Under the pieces are notes generated by a model. That model was not told where the DNA came from and did no database searches. It was given only the letters and a program-made list of their open reading frames with translations. A stretch of DNA of 18,070 bases from CAYJAD01 sp964370675 (lineage in GTDB: Bacteria; Desulfobacterota; Desulfovibrionia; Desulfovibrionales; Desulfovibrionaceae). Positions 8,656 to 16,463 of the stretch are shown here, piece by piece. Positions within the stretch are counted from its first letter, which is position 1. Each line of letters begins with the position of its first letter. The translations under genes and the position numbers were made by a program. Where the stretch lies: the NCBI GenBank assembly GCA_964370675.1, contig CAYJKC010000039.1:1-18070 (forward strand), read 5' to 3'.

Positions 8656-9270
8656 ATGGTTGAAATCGGAACAGTTGCACCAGAATTTTCTGCAAAAGCA
8701 TATGCCAATGGAGAATTTATTGATGTGTCCTTAAAGGATTATCAAGGCAAATGGGTGTTTTTATTTTTCTACCCTGGTGACTTTACCTTTGTCTGAGTTA
8801 CAGAAATTGTTGCAGTTGCAGCAAAAATAGAAGAATTTAAGAAGCTTAATGTACAAGTTTTAGGCATTAGTACTGACAGTGTATTTGTGCATAAAATGTG
8901 GGAAGAAAAAGAAATCTCTAAACTTACTAAAAGTCCTATTCCCTTTCCTTTGCTTGCCGATAGTTGCGCTCGTATTGGCAAAAGCTATGGCGTATTCTCA
9001 GAAAAACACGATGTAAACATTCGCGGTAGTTTTATCATTGATCCTCAGGGTATTGTGCAAAGTATTGAACTTCTTGCTCCGCCAGTGGGGCGCGATTTTG
9101 ATGAAGCCTTGCGCCAATTAAAGGCACATATGCATGTTGACTCTACTAAATGCTGCGAAGTTACTCCCACAGGCTGGCAGCCCGGAGAACAAGTTCTTAC
9201 CCCTAAACCTGAACTTGTAGGTAGGGTTTGGGAAACATGGACTCCACAATTTTATTATCGTTCATCTTAA
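8656..9270 (+). CDS. prxU: selenocysteine-containing peroxiredoxin (in-frame UGA at codon 47)
   Basis: Peroxiredoxins reduce H2O2 and organic peroxides with a peroxidatic Cys in the motif FTFVCPTE. Here the frame opened by ATG 8656 (GGAGGT 6 bases upstream) reads YPGDFTFV, then TGA at 8794-8796, then VTEIV. The same frame continues with unbroken family sequence to TAA at 9270, giving 204 residues with selenocysteine 47. The TGA stands exactly where the peroxidatic Cys belongs, a hairpin follows, and selB is nearby, so read-through as Sec is much more likely than a nonsense mutation. The Pro after the active residue is Val here. The C-terminal block PTGWQPGEQVL matches AhpC/Prx1-type proteins, but the usual resolving Cys of EVCP is Thr (EVTP). 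Two adjacent Cys (KCCEV), three and four residues earlier, may take over. It probably acts in the cytoplasm. It lies between the flavoprotein and the glp genes. Automatic annotation would likely start it wrongly at 8887. Confidence 0.93.
8807..8824 (+). promoter_or_regulatory. bacterial SECIS-like hairpin
   Basis: TTGTTGC (8807-8813) pairs with GCAGCAA (8818-8824), seven base pairs with one G-T wobble, closing an AGTT loop that exposes a G. It starts 10 bases after the TGA at 8794-8796. This matches the position and size of known bacterial SECIS elements read by SelB. It lies within the coding sequence. Confidence 0.75.
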
Positions 9271-9428
9271 AGAACCAGAGCTTTAATCTGGCAGCGCAGA
9301 AAGAGAACATGAAATTTGACTGATCCAAAAATTAGCTAGGGGCACTGCGTAGGAGTGTTGCTGTTGAGTGCAGTTTTGGGTCTTAAGGGAATTATAGCAC
9401 ATATTAAATAGATTGCTTCGAGGGGTTT
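9271..9428 (+). promoter_or_regulatory. glpF leader with a possible long-range stem-loop
   Basis: No gene is present. GATCCAAAA (9322-9330) can pair with TTTTGGGTC (9374-9382), nine pairs with one wobble. Inside it, GCACT (9342-9346) pairs with AGTGC (9367-9371). The nested stems would form a compact RNA just ahead of glpF. No convincing -35/-10 pair was found. GAGGGG at 9420-9425 is the glpF ribosome site. It may be a leader regulator or a chance fold. Confidence 0.35.
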
Positions 9429-10154
9429 ATGACAAATTTATTAGGTGAATTTATGGGAACCATGATTTTATTATCATTTGGTTCTGGTGTTGTGGCTTGT
9501 TGTATTTTAAAGGACTCTAAAGCATATGGCGGCGGCTGGATTTGTATTACTGCTGGCTGGGCCTTTGGGGTGATGTTGGGGGTATATACAGCTGTGGCGC
9601 TAGGGGCGCCACAAGCAGACCTTAATCCTGCTGTTACACTGGCAAAAACTATGCTGGGTGTATATACAGTGGGTCATGCCTTAGTTACTATGCTAGTGCA
9701 ACTTGCTGGTGGCTTTATGGGTGGGGTAATTGTTTGGCTTGCTTACTTGCCGCATTGGGAACGCACTGAGGAGCAAGGTGCAAAGCTTGCCGTATTTTCC
9801 ACAGGTCCTGCCATAAAAAATACACCTGCTAACTTTTTATGCGAAGTTATAGGTACATTTTTACTTGTGTTTCTTATATTTATGATATTCCATAAGAATA
9901 ATGGAGTTCTTCCTCCCGGTTATGGACCATATATGGTGGCTATACTTGTTTGGGCTCTTGGTTTATCCTTTGGTGGTCCAACTGGTTATGCTATTAATCC
10001 AGCGCGTGACCTAGGACCACGTATTGCACATTTTGTGCTTCCAATTGCGGGTAAGGGTAGTTCTGATTGGTCGTATGCTTGGATTCCTGTGCTTGCACCG
10101 CTAGTGGGCGCAACCTTAGCCTATATCGTGGCTAAGTTTGCAGGTGCTGTATAG
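9429..10154 (+). CDS. glpF: glycerol uptake facilitator (aquaglyceroporin)
   Basis: GlpF is a channel of the MIP/aquaporin superfamily that lets glycerol diffuse through the inner membrane. The 241-residue protein has the family's six membrane helices and both half-helix NPA motifs: DLNPAVT with NPA at 66-68, and YAINPARDLGPR with NPA at 190-192. Asp directly after NPAR (residue 194) is the mark of glycerol-conducting rather than water-only channels. GAGGGG lies a few bases ahead of the ATG. The gene is followed 69 bases later by glycerol kinase, which traps the incoming glycerol as glycerol 3-phosphate. The order glpF-glpK is the common one. The start fits the family N-terminus, which enters the first helix almost at once. 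Confidence 0.97.
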   Translation: MTNLLGEFMGTMILLSFGSGVVACCILKDSKAYGGGWICITAGWAFGVMLGVYTAVALGAPQADLNPAVTLAKTMLGVYTVGHALVTMLVQLAGGFMGGVIVWLAYLPHWERTEEQGAKLAVFSTGPAIKNTPANFLCEVIGTFLLVFLIFMIFHKNNGVLPPGYGPYMVAILVWALGLSFGGPTGYAINPARDLGPRIAHFVLPIAGKGSSDWSYAWIPVLAPLVGATLAYIVAKFAGAV

Positions 10155-10223
10155 TGTTTTAATCATATGTGGAAAGTTTAGCTTTTTATTGTTTGAATTA
10201 AAGAAATTATAAAAGGATTATGT

Positions 10224-11729
10224 ATGAGCGCAGAATATATTTTAGCTTTAGACCAAGGCACTACTTCTTCAAGGGCCATTTTATTTGATCGCAAATCCAA
10301 TATTGTTCAAGTGGAACAAAAAGAATTTACTCAAATTTATCCTCAACCAGGCTGGGTGGAGCATAGCCCTACAGAAATTTTTGATACCCAAAGCCACGTG
10401 GCGCGTGATTGTGTCAAAGCAGCAGGCATAAGTGGCAATGATATTGCCGCCATTGGCATTACTAATCAGCGCGAAACCACTGTTGTTTGGGATAAAAATA
10501 CTGGTGAGCCTGTGTATAATGCCATAGTTTGGCAAGATAGACGCACGGCTGGTTTTTGTGATCAATTGCGCGCAGAGGGCAAAGCAGATATTATTCGTAA
10601 TAAAACCGGTCTTGTGCTTGATGCTTATTTTTCAGGTACTAAGGTCCGTTGGATTTTAGACAATGTTCCCGGGGCTAGAGCTAAGGCAGAAGCTGGTGAC
10701 TTGCTTTTTGGCACTATAGACACTTGGCTTATTTGGAATTTGAGCAAAAAACAAGCCTTTGTAACTGATCCTTCCAATGCTAGTCGCACCTTGCTTTTTA
10801 ATATTCATACCGGACAATGGGATGATGAGCTTTTAGAAATTATTGGTGTGCCGCGAAAAATGCTTCCAGAAGTGCATCCTTCATCTAGTATTATGGGGCA
10901 AAGCCATCCGGAATTTTTTGGCAAAGCCATCCCCATTGCAGGTGTGGCAGGCGACCAACAATCGGCTACTTATGGAAATGCCTGCTTGGAAGAAGGTATG
11001 GCAAAAAATACTTATGGTACAGGTTGTTTCTTGCTGATGAATACAGGTAAGAAAGCTAAAGAAAGTAAAAACAATATGTTAACAACTGTTGCTTGGCAAA
11101 ATCCAAGTGGCTTGTACTATGCTCTTGAAGGTAGTGTCTTTGTGGGTGGTGCTGTGGTGCAGTGGCTAAGGGATGGTTTGCAAATTATTAAAGATTCTTC
11201 TGATATGGAAGGTCTTGCCTCCACAGTGCCTGACAATGGTGGGGTATACTTTGTGCCTGCATTTGTAGGGCTTGGCGCACCATATTGGGATCAATATGCC
11301 AGTGGCACCATGGTTGGTATTACTCGTGGCACTAATCGTGGGCATATTGCAAGGGCCACACTTGAAAGCATTGCTTTACAAACCCTTGATATAATAGATG
11401 CTATGCAAAAAGATGCTGGTGTGCCCTTGCGCTCTTTGCGTGTAGATGGCGGAGCAAGTCGCAATAGCATGCTTATGCAATATCAAGCCGATTTAACAGG
11501 TGTTGTGGTAGAGCGACCCACTGTGACTGAAACCACAGCCCTTGGTGCAGCCTATCTTGCTGGTCTTGCCGTAGGATTTTGGGAGTCAGAACAAGAAGTG
11601 GCTGCTAATTGGCAACTTGATAGACGCTTTGAACCAAAAATGTCTGCTGAAAAGCGTGAAGAATTGTTGTATCAATGGCATCGTGCTGTAGAGCGTTCGC
11701 GCGCTTGGGTTGAAGAAACTAAGTCGTAA
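10224..11729 (+). CDS. glpK: glycerol kinase
   Basis: GlpK transfers phosphate from ATP to glycerol, giving sn-glycerol 3-phosphate in the cytoplasm. The product has 501 residues, the usual length. The FGGY-family N-terminal ATP-binding motif ALDQGTTSSRAILFD begins at residue 7, and the active-site region NQRETTVVWDK follows near residue 80. The C-terminal FGGY signature is visible as DGGASRNSMLMQYQADL and ETTALGAAYLAGL in the last fifth of the protein. AAAGGA at 10211-10216 precedes the ATG at a normal distance. It lies 69 bases after glpF with no terminator seen between them, so the two are probably one transcript. The 220 bases after it hold an inverted repeat and a promoter candidate. Confidence 0.98.
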   Translation: MSAEYILALDQGTTSSRAILFDRKSNIVQVEQKEFTQIYPQPGWVEHSPTEIFDTQSHVARDCVKAAGISGNDIAAIGITNQRETTVVWDKNTGEPVYNAIVWQDRRTAGFCDQLRAEGKADIIRNKTGLVLDAYFSGTKVRWILDNVPGARAKAEAGDLLFGTIDTWLIWNLSKKQAFVTDPSNASRTLLFNIHTGQWDDELLEIIGVPRKMLPEVHPSSSIMGQSHPEFFGKAIPIAGVAGDQQSATYGNACLEEGMAKNTYGTGCFLLMNTGKKAKESKNNMLTTVAWQNPSGLYYALEGSVFVGGAVVQWLRDGLQIIKDSSDMEGLASTVPDNGGVYFVPAFVGLGAPYWDQYASGTMVGITRGTNRGHIARATLESIALQTLDIIDAMQKDAGVPLRSLRVDGGASRNSMLMQYQADLTGVVVERPTVTETTALGAAYLAGLAVGFWESEQEVAANWQLDRRFEPKMSAEKREELLYQWHRAVERSRAWVEETKS

Positions 11730-11747
11730 TTATTTTATAATACAGTT

Positions 11748-11787
11748 TTTGTGGAATAACCTTGTGTATATTGGGTTATTCCACAAA
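11748..11787. repeat. perfect 14-bp inverted repeat between glpK and glpA
   Basis: TTTGTGGAATAACC (11748-11761) and GGTTATTCCACAAA (11774-11787) are exact inverted copies around a 12-base centre. In RNA this makes a stable hairpin just after the glpK stop. Neither strand has a T-run directly after it, so it is not a textbook intrinsic terminator. An operator or an mRNA-stabilising or processing hairpin is as likely. Confidence 0.6.
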
Positions 11788-11890
11788 GTAAATATTTTAT
11801 AAAAAACTTTAACGTGGCAATATATTCTTGGTAAAATAGGCATTGTCGCCATAAAAAGTTGAAAAATTTCATATGTGTCATTAGCCTGAA

Positions 11891-11918
11891 TTTACATTTA
11901 AAATTTTTTAAGTATAGA
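11891..11918 (+). promoter_or_regulatory. candidate sigma-70 promoter for glpABC
   Basis: TTTACA (11891-11896) and TATAGA (11913-11918) are separated by 16 bases of AT-rich DNA and lie about 30 bases before the glpA start. Five of six bases match the -35 consensus and four of six match the -10. Together with the long gap and the hairpin, this suggests glpABC can be transcribed independently of glpFK. Confidence 0.45.
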
Positions 11919-11949
11919 CTCATTAAATATAGTTTTTTGTGAGAAAATT

Positions 11950-13560
11950 ATGAAAGAATATCAAGTTGTCATCATTGGTGGCGGAGCCACGGGGGTTGGC
12001 ATACTAAGAGATTTAAGCATGCGTGGTATAAAGGCTTTGCTTTTAGAGCAGGGCGGTTTGGCGCATGGTACCTCATCACGTTTTCATGGGCTTTTACACA
12101 GTGGTGCGCGTTATGTCATGGGTGATATTGAGTCTGCACGAGAGTGCATTGAAGAAAACACTCTTTTGCGTAAAATGTGTAAGCAATGCGTGGAGGAAAC
12201 GGAAGGTTTTTTTGTACAAACACCAGAAGATCCAGATGATTTTGTTGAACCATGGGCGAAAGCTTGTGCCAGTGCCGGCATTGAGGCAATACCGCTTGAT
12301 GTGAAAGAAGCGTTACACTTAGAACCAAACCTTGATCCAAGAATTCAAAAAGTTTATAGGGTGCCAGATTCGTGTATCGATGGTTTTCGCTTGGTGTGGC
12401 ATAATGCCGCTGCTGCAAGGCAATATGGTAGCGATTTTTTAACCTATCATCGTGTAACTAATATTGAAATAGTAAATGGTAAGGTGCAAGGCGTGCACGT
12501 TATTAATGAGTTAAATAAGGAAGAATTCTTTGTTGCTTGCCAATATATTGTTAATGCGGCAGGGTCTTGGTGTGGAGAAATTGCCCACATGGCAGGTCTT
12601 GATGTGCCAGTGTCACCAGATAGGGGCACGCTTATTGTTTTTAATTATCGTTTTACTTCTCGCATTATTAATCGCTTGCACAAGAGTTCTGATGGGGACA
12701 TATTTGTTCCGCATGGTTCTGTTACCATATTTGGAACAACTTCAAGTCCAGCCAAAAGCCCTAGTGATACACGCCCCACTAGCGAAGAAGTTTTACGACT
12801 TTTAGACACTGGCAAACCTCTCTTTCCTCAAATTGAAAACTATCGTATTTTGCGTGCCTTTGCCGGAACTCGTCCTTTGTACACCCCTAGTGGTGCATCG
12901 GGGCGTTCTGCTAGTCGTAACTTTAATATTGTAGATCACAGCGAAGAAGGATTATTTGGATTTGGTAGTATTTTTGGTGGCAAACTTACCACCTATAGAT
13001 TAATGGCAGAAAAAATGTCTGATCTTGTTTGTAAGCATTTGAATGTAAATGCAAGTTGCCGCACCGCGTCCGAGGTCTTAATTCCAGAACCGGATGAAAA
13101 AACCCGCGCCAAAGCTAAAATGTTTTTTCAAGGACAAGACTTGCACCTTGTGGAGGAGCGTCTTGGCAATGACTTTTCTAGTGTTGTGGAGAAGTTGGCA
13201 GATAGCGATATTAAGAAAAATGATCTTTTATGTGAATGTGAGATGGTAAGTACTGAGGAGATTATACATGTGGCACAAGACAAATCAACGCACAGTCTTA
13301 CTGATATTCGCTTGCGTACACGGCTTGGAATGGGAACATGCCAAGGCATATTTTGTTCATTGCGTGCCATAGGTACTTTAACCGAAAGAAATATTCCATT
13401 TAAGTTACAGCCCACTGAAAATTTGCGCTCATTTCTCAACGAACGTTGGAAGGGGCTTCGCCCAGCACTTTGGGGCATGCAATTAAAAGAATTAGAACTT
13501 GGGCGCGCTATGTATGTGGCTACCTTGAATATTGACGGAGCAGCACATGAACAAGATTAA
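11950..13560 (+). CDS. glpA: anaerobic glycerol-3-phosphate dehydrogenase subunit A
   Basis: GlpA is the FAD-containing catalytic subunit that oxidises glycerol 3-phosphate to dihydroxyacetone phosphate during anaerobic growth. The 536-residue protein opens with the dinucleotide-binding motif IIGGGATGVGILRDL (8-22). The DAO-fold substrate domain follows, including SSRFHGLLHSGARY (42-55) and FGGKLTTYRLMAEK near 343. The C-terminal BFD-like domain carries four Cys for a [2Fe-2S] cluster: CEC at 428-430, and C464 and C469 in GTCQGIFC. That domain separates GlpA from the aerobic enzyme GlpD. Only a weak GTGAG precedes the ATG. The gene overlaps glpB by 14 bases, which implies translational coupling. 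Confidence 0.97.
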   Translation: MKEYQVVIIGGGATGVGILRDLSMRGIKALLLEQGGLAHGTSSRFHGLLHSGARYVMGDIESARECIEENTLLRKMCKQCVEETEGFFVQTPEDPDDFVEPWAKACASAGIEAIPLDVKEALHLEPNLDPRIQKVYRVPDSCIDGFRLVWHNAAAARQYGSDFLTYHRVTNIEIVNGKVQGVHVINELNKEEFFVACQYIVNAAGSWCGEIAHMAGLDVPVSPDRGTLIVFNYRFTSRIINRLHKSSDGDIFVPHGSVTIFGTTSSPAKSPSDTRPTSEEVLRLLDTGKPLFPQIENYRILRAFAGTRPLYTPSGASGRSASRNFNIVDHSEEGLFGFGSIFGGKLTTYRLMAEKMSDLVCKHLNVNASCRTASEVLIPEPDEKTRAKAKMFFQGQDLHLVEERLGNDFSSVVEKLADSDIKKNDLLCECEMVSTEEIIHVAQDKSTHSLTDIRLRTRLGMGTCQGIFCSLRAIGTLTERNIPFKLQPTENLRSFLNERWKGLRPALWGMQLKELELGRAMYVATLNIDGAAHEQD

Positions 13561-14839
13561 TAAGTCAGATCTAGTTGTGGTGGGCATGGGCATAGCTGGC
13601 ATGATGGCTGCTTATGCGGCAGCGCAAAATGGTAAAAATGTCACTCTATTAGCTACTGGACTTGGGGCCATTTCCATTGCCAGTGGTTGCATTGATGTGC
13701 TTGGGTATATTAAAAATGGCGAAGATTTACATATCGTTGATAACCCACTTGAGGCTTTTGCAAAACTTCCTGACATGCATCCATATAATATTATTGGTCG
13801 CAAATCGGTGGAAAATGCGCTTAATGCAGTACAAAAATTATGCATGGCACAAGATATGGCATTACATTGCAATAAAGGGAAAAATACCCTCGTACCTACA
13901 ATTATTGGCACTTTAAAACCGACGTATTTTTATCCAGCTGCTAGTGATAGCGCGCCTCTTTTTGCAGCAAAACGTGTGCTTGTGGCAAGTGTTGATGCCA
14001 TTCGTGATTGTCATCCTAAACTCATTGTGCAGCAATTAAAAAAGTATGCAGCATTGAAAGATGTTCATTTTGATACGGCTCTACTTGCTTCTCATTTTGG
14101 TAAGACACATAGGGCAGTTAGTGCCTTGGATGTGGCGCGCTATGTTGATTCACCAGAGGGCTTTGCGTGGATAAAGTCAGCCCTAACACCATTGGTGCAA
14201 GACTATGATGCAATACTTATCCCTCCTATATTGGGTACAATCCTAAATACGCACACACACTCCCCGTGGACAAAATTGCAAGAAGCACTAAGTTGTTCTT
14301 TAGTCGAAATGATTTCCTTGCCACCTGGGGTTGGAGGCTATCGCTTGTCCACTGCTTTTATGCAAGCTTTACGAGCCTTGCAAAACAAGGGCAGAATTCG
14401 CATTATTGAAAATGCTACCGTATGCCAAGCCGAAGTTGAAAATGGTCATTGCAAAGCACTTATGGTCAGTGCTGAAGGCGTAACGCATCGATATGAAGCA
14501 AGTAATTTTATTTTGGCAACCGGTGGCATCTTGGGGGGAGGTATTCAAACTAAGCCCAGCAAGGCATATGAAACCATTTTTGGTCTTGAAATTGAAATGC
14601 CCCTTAAACCAGAAGATTGGGCAGCAGATACCGCATTTGGCAGCCATGCATTTACCAAGATGGGAGTAGCAGTGAATAACAATCTACAAGCCGTTGACTT
14701 GCAGGGTAAAGCATTAATGGATAATGTTTTTTTTGTCGGGAGAACCCTTGGTATGTATGATTTTGCAGCAGAAAAAAATGGTAATGGTGTAGCACTTGCC
14801 ACAGCATGGCATGCCGCGCAATACCTAGAATCTATATGA
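13547..14839 (+). CDS. glpB: anaerobic glycerol-3-phosphate dehydrogenase subunit B
   Basis: GlpB is the second flavoprotein subunit of the anaerobic dehydrogenase; it pairs with GlpA and passes electrons on. The product is 430 residues. It begins with a dinucleotide fold (VVVGMGIAGMMAAYAAAQNG, about 10-29), has GCIDVLG near residue 50, and ends with a typical FAD-contact region around DNVFFVGRTLGMYDF. The ATG at 13547 overlaps the end of glpA and has GGAG at 13536-13539. A longer frame from 13532 would add five residues but has no better ribosome site. Its stop codon is TGA, the only TGA stop among the fourteen readable stops in this window. glpC starts 7 bases after it. Confidence 0.94.
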   Translation: MNKINKSDLVVVGMGIAGMMAAYAAAQNGKNVTLLATGLGAISIASGCIDVLGYIKNGEDLHIVDNPLEAFAKLPDMHPYNIIGRKSVENALNAVQKLCMAQDMALHCNKGKNTLVPTIIGTLKPTYFYPAASDSAPLFAAKRVLVASVDAIRDCHPKLIVQQLKKYAALKDVHFDTALLASHFGKTHRAVSALDVARYVDSPEGFAWIKSALTPLVQDYDAILIPPILGTILNTHTHSPWTKLQEALSCSLVEMISLPPGVGGYRLSTAFMQALRALQNKGRIRIIENATVCQAEVENGHCKALMVSAEGVTHRYEASNFILATGGILGGGIQTKPSKAYETIFGLEIEMPLKPEDWAADTAFGSHAFTKMGVAVNNNLQAVDLQGKALMDNVFFVGRTLGMYDFAAEKNGNGVALATAWHAAQYLESI

Positions 14840-14846
14840 GGTATGT

Positions 14847-16049
14847 ATGAATCATATAAATCCTGATGCATGTATAACGTGTAGTACTTGTGTAACACAA
14901 TGTCCCATTGCTGCGGTGAGTACAGAATTTCTAGGGCCACGCATGGTTGGTCCTGCCCATGAGCGCTTTCGCCTCATGGGAATGCCTGAAGAAAAATCTC
15001 TGCACTATTGCTCTAATTGTAAAAATTGCGACATAGCTTGCCCGCATGGCGTGCCCATATCTACTTTTAATATGATAGCGCGCGCTGCCTATGCTAAGGA
15101 ACATGGCAAGTCTTTACGCGATTGGATGCTTGCTCATGGTGCAGATATTGCTAAATATCTTGGATTTATACCTGCTTTTTTGCGAAATTTTGGCATGAAA
15201 AATCCCATAAGCCGTGAGATTTTACATGCCTTTGGTGTGCATAAAAAAGCACCACTCCCAAGTTTTGCTAATAAAACATTTCGTGCACAGTTTAAGCACT
15301 TAGCACAAGGTATTAGCCTAAAAAATATGCATGGCACCGTAGTTTTTTTTCCCGGATGTTATGTGGATATTTATAGTCCACAAACTGGACTTGATATGGT
15401 TTTTGTCTTAAATCAAGCTGGATACAAAGTCATAGTACCAGAAAATATAAGCTGTTGTGGCTTACCTATGATTGCCAATGGTTTTTGGGAGGATGCTGAA
15501 AAAAGCGCCACTAAAAACGCACAAGCTCTTGCCAAGTGGCAAAATAAAGGCATTACTATACTCACTGGCTGTCCCTCATGTTCTCTTATGTTTAATGGCG
15601 ATATTCCAAACTACTTTCCAGAAATTACAAATTATTATGGTAAGATTGCGCTGCGTGATGCTCAAGAGTTTATTTTGCAATGTATTGATGAGGGCAACTT
15701 GAATATACCTAAGCAAGAGCATAATCGCTCCATTATGTATCATGCACCTTGCCATTTACGCGCTCAAGGCTCAGGTCTTTTGGGTTATGAACTTTTGCAA
15801 AGGGCATATGGTAATGTAGTTCAAAATGCTAATGCAGGATGTTGTGGTATTTCAGGGAGCTACGGATTTAAAAAAGAAAAATATACCATTTCTATGCAGG
15901 TAGGGCAGGGGCTTTTTGATACCATTAAACGTGCGCAAGTGGATTTGTGCAGTACAGAATGTGGAACATGTCGCGTACAGATTGAGCATGGTACTAGCAA
16001 ACAATGCTTGCACCCTGTATCACTATTGAAGCAGGCTATAAGCAAGTAA
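14847..16049 (+). CDS. glpC: anaerobic glycerol-3-phosphate dehydrogenase subunit C (iron-sulfur membrane anchor)
   Basis: GlpC anchors GlpAB to the membrane and passes electrons towards the quinone pool. The 400-residue protein starts with two ferredoxin-type [4Fe-4S] motifs: C9, C12, C15, C19 and C55, C58, C61, C65, each ending in CP. Two CCG domains follow, of the type found in heterodisulfide-reductase subunit D and glycolate oxidase GlcF. Their signatures are CCGLPM (about 205-210) and CCGISGSYGFKK (about 333-344), each paired with upstream and downstream Cys such as FPGC, GCPSC, APCH and ECGTC. The start codon follows GAGGT at normal spacing, and the gap to glpB is 7 bases, so the three subunits are one operon. 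It is convergent with the PhnA-like gene. Confidence 0.96.
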   Translation: MNHINPDACITCSTCVTQCPIAAVSTEFLGPRMVGPAHERFRLMGMPEEKSLHYCSNCKNCDIACPHGVPISTFNMIARAAYAKEHGKSLRDWMLAHGADIAKYLGFIPAFLRNFGMKNPISREILHAFGVHKKAPLPSFANKTFRAQFKHLAQGISLKNMHGTVVFFPGCYVDIYSPQTGLDMVFVLNQAGYKVIVPENISCCGLPMIANGFWEDAEKSATKNAQALAKWQNKGITILTGCPSCSLMFNGDIPNYFPEITNYYGKIALRDAQEFILQCIDEGNLNIPKQEHNRSIMYHAPCHLRAQGSGLLGYELLQRAYGNVVQNANAGCCGISGSYGFKKEKYTISMQVGQGLFDTIKRAQVDLCSTECGTCRVQIEHGTSKQCLHPVSLLKQAISK

Positions 16050-16121
16050 TAGCCGATAATTTAGACTGTCTACAGTTCAGCTCGGTTTTGCAATTTGTTT
16101 AGAGTGCGATAATTAATCCTT

Positions 16122-16463
16122 TTAATCAAGGATTTTACGTACGAATTCTGACTTTAGTCCCATTTTGCCAATGCCCGGAATTTTACAATCTATGTCATGG
16201 TCTCCGTCAACTAATCGAATATTCTTTACCTTAGTGCCAACTTTAACCACTGCTGAAGCACCTTTTACTTTTAAATCCTTAATAACAGTAACTGTATCAC
16301 CATCTTGTAATATGGTACCATTGGCATCATGCACAAGAGGGCTTGCGGAACTTTCTGTGTCTAGCTGATTCCATTCATGGGCACATTCAGGGCAAATAAA
16401 AAGGCTACTATCTTCATAGACGTATGGCGACTGACACTTGGGGCAAGGGGGGATAGTGCTCAT
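16122..16463 (-). CDS. PhnA/YjdM-like zinc-ribbon protein
   Basis: This 113-residue protein matches the PhnA (YjdM) family in length and layout. An N-terminal zinc ribbon has C7-x2-C10 and C24-x2-C27. A short linker and a C-terminal PhnA domain with VHDANGTILQDGDTVTVIKD and VKVGTKVKNIRLVDGDHDI follow. In E. coli the gene was named from its position in the phosphonate region, but it is not needed for phosphonate use and its role is unsettled. The ATG at 16463 is at the family N-terminus, but no strong Shine-Dalgarno sequence is visible upstream. A perfect minus-strand TATAAT (16502-16497) about 35 bases upstream could be its -10. It is convergent with glpC and unrelated to glycerol use as far as can be seen. 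Confidence 0.93.
   Translation of the reverse strand: MSTIPPCPKCQSPYVYEDSSLFICPECAHEWNQLDTESSASPLVHDANGTILQDGDTVTVIKDLKVKGASAVVKVGTKVKNIRLVDGDHDIDCKIPGIGKMGLKSEFVRKILD

Noticed and set aside
8794..8796. In-frame TGA in the peroxiredoxin read as a nonsense mutation (pseudogene)
   Set aside because: It stands exactly at the catalytic Cys codon, a SECIS-like hairpin follows, the downstream frame is intact and selB is nearby.
8324..9428. tRNA(Sec) or another tRNA gene near selB and prxU
   Set aside because: No cloverleaf with a T-loop GGTTCRA-type block was found in either intergenic region.
16115..16134. AATCCTT/AAGGATT hairpin between glpC and the PhnA-like gene as a bidirectional terminator
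   Set aside because: The seven-pair AT-rich stem overlaps the end of the PhnA-like gene and has no proper T-run on either strand.
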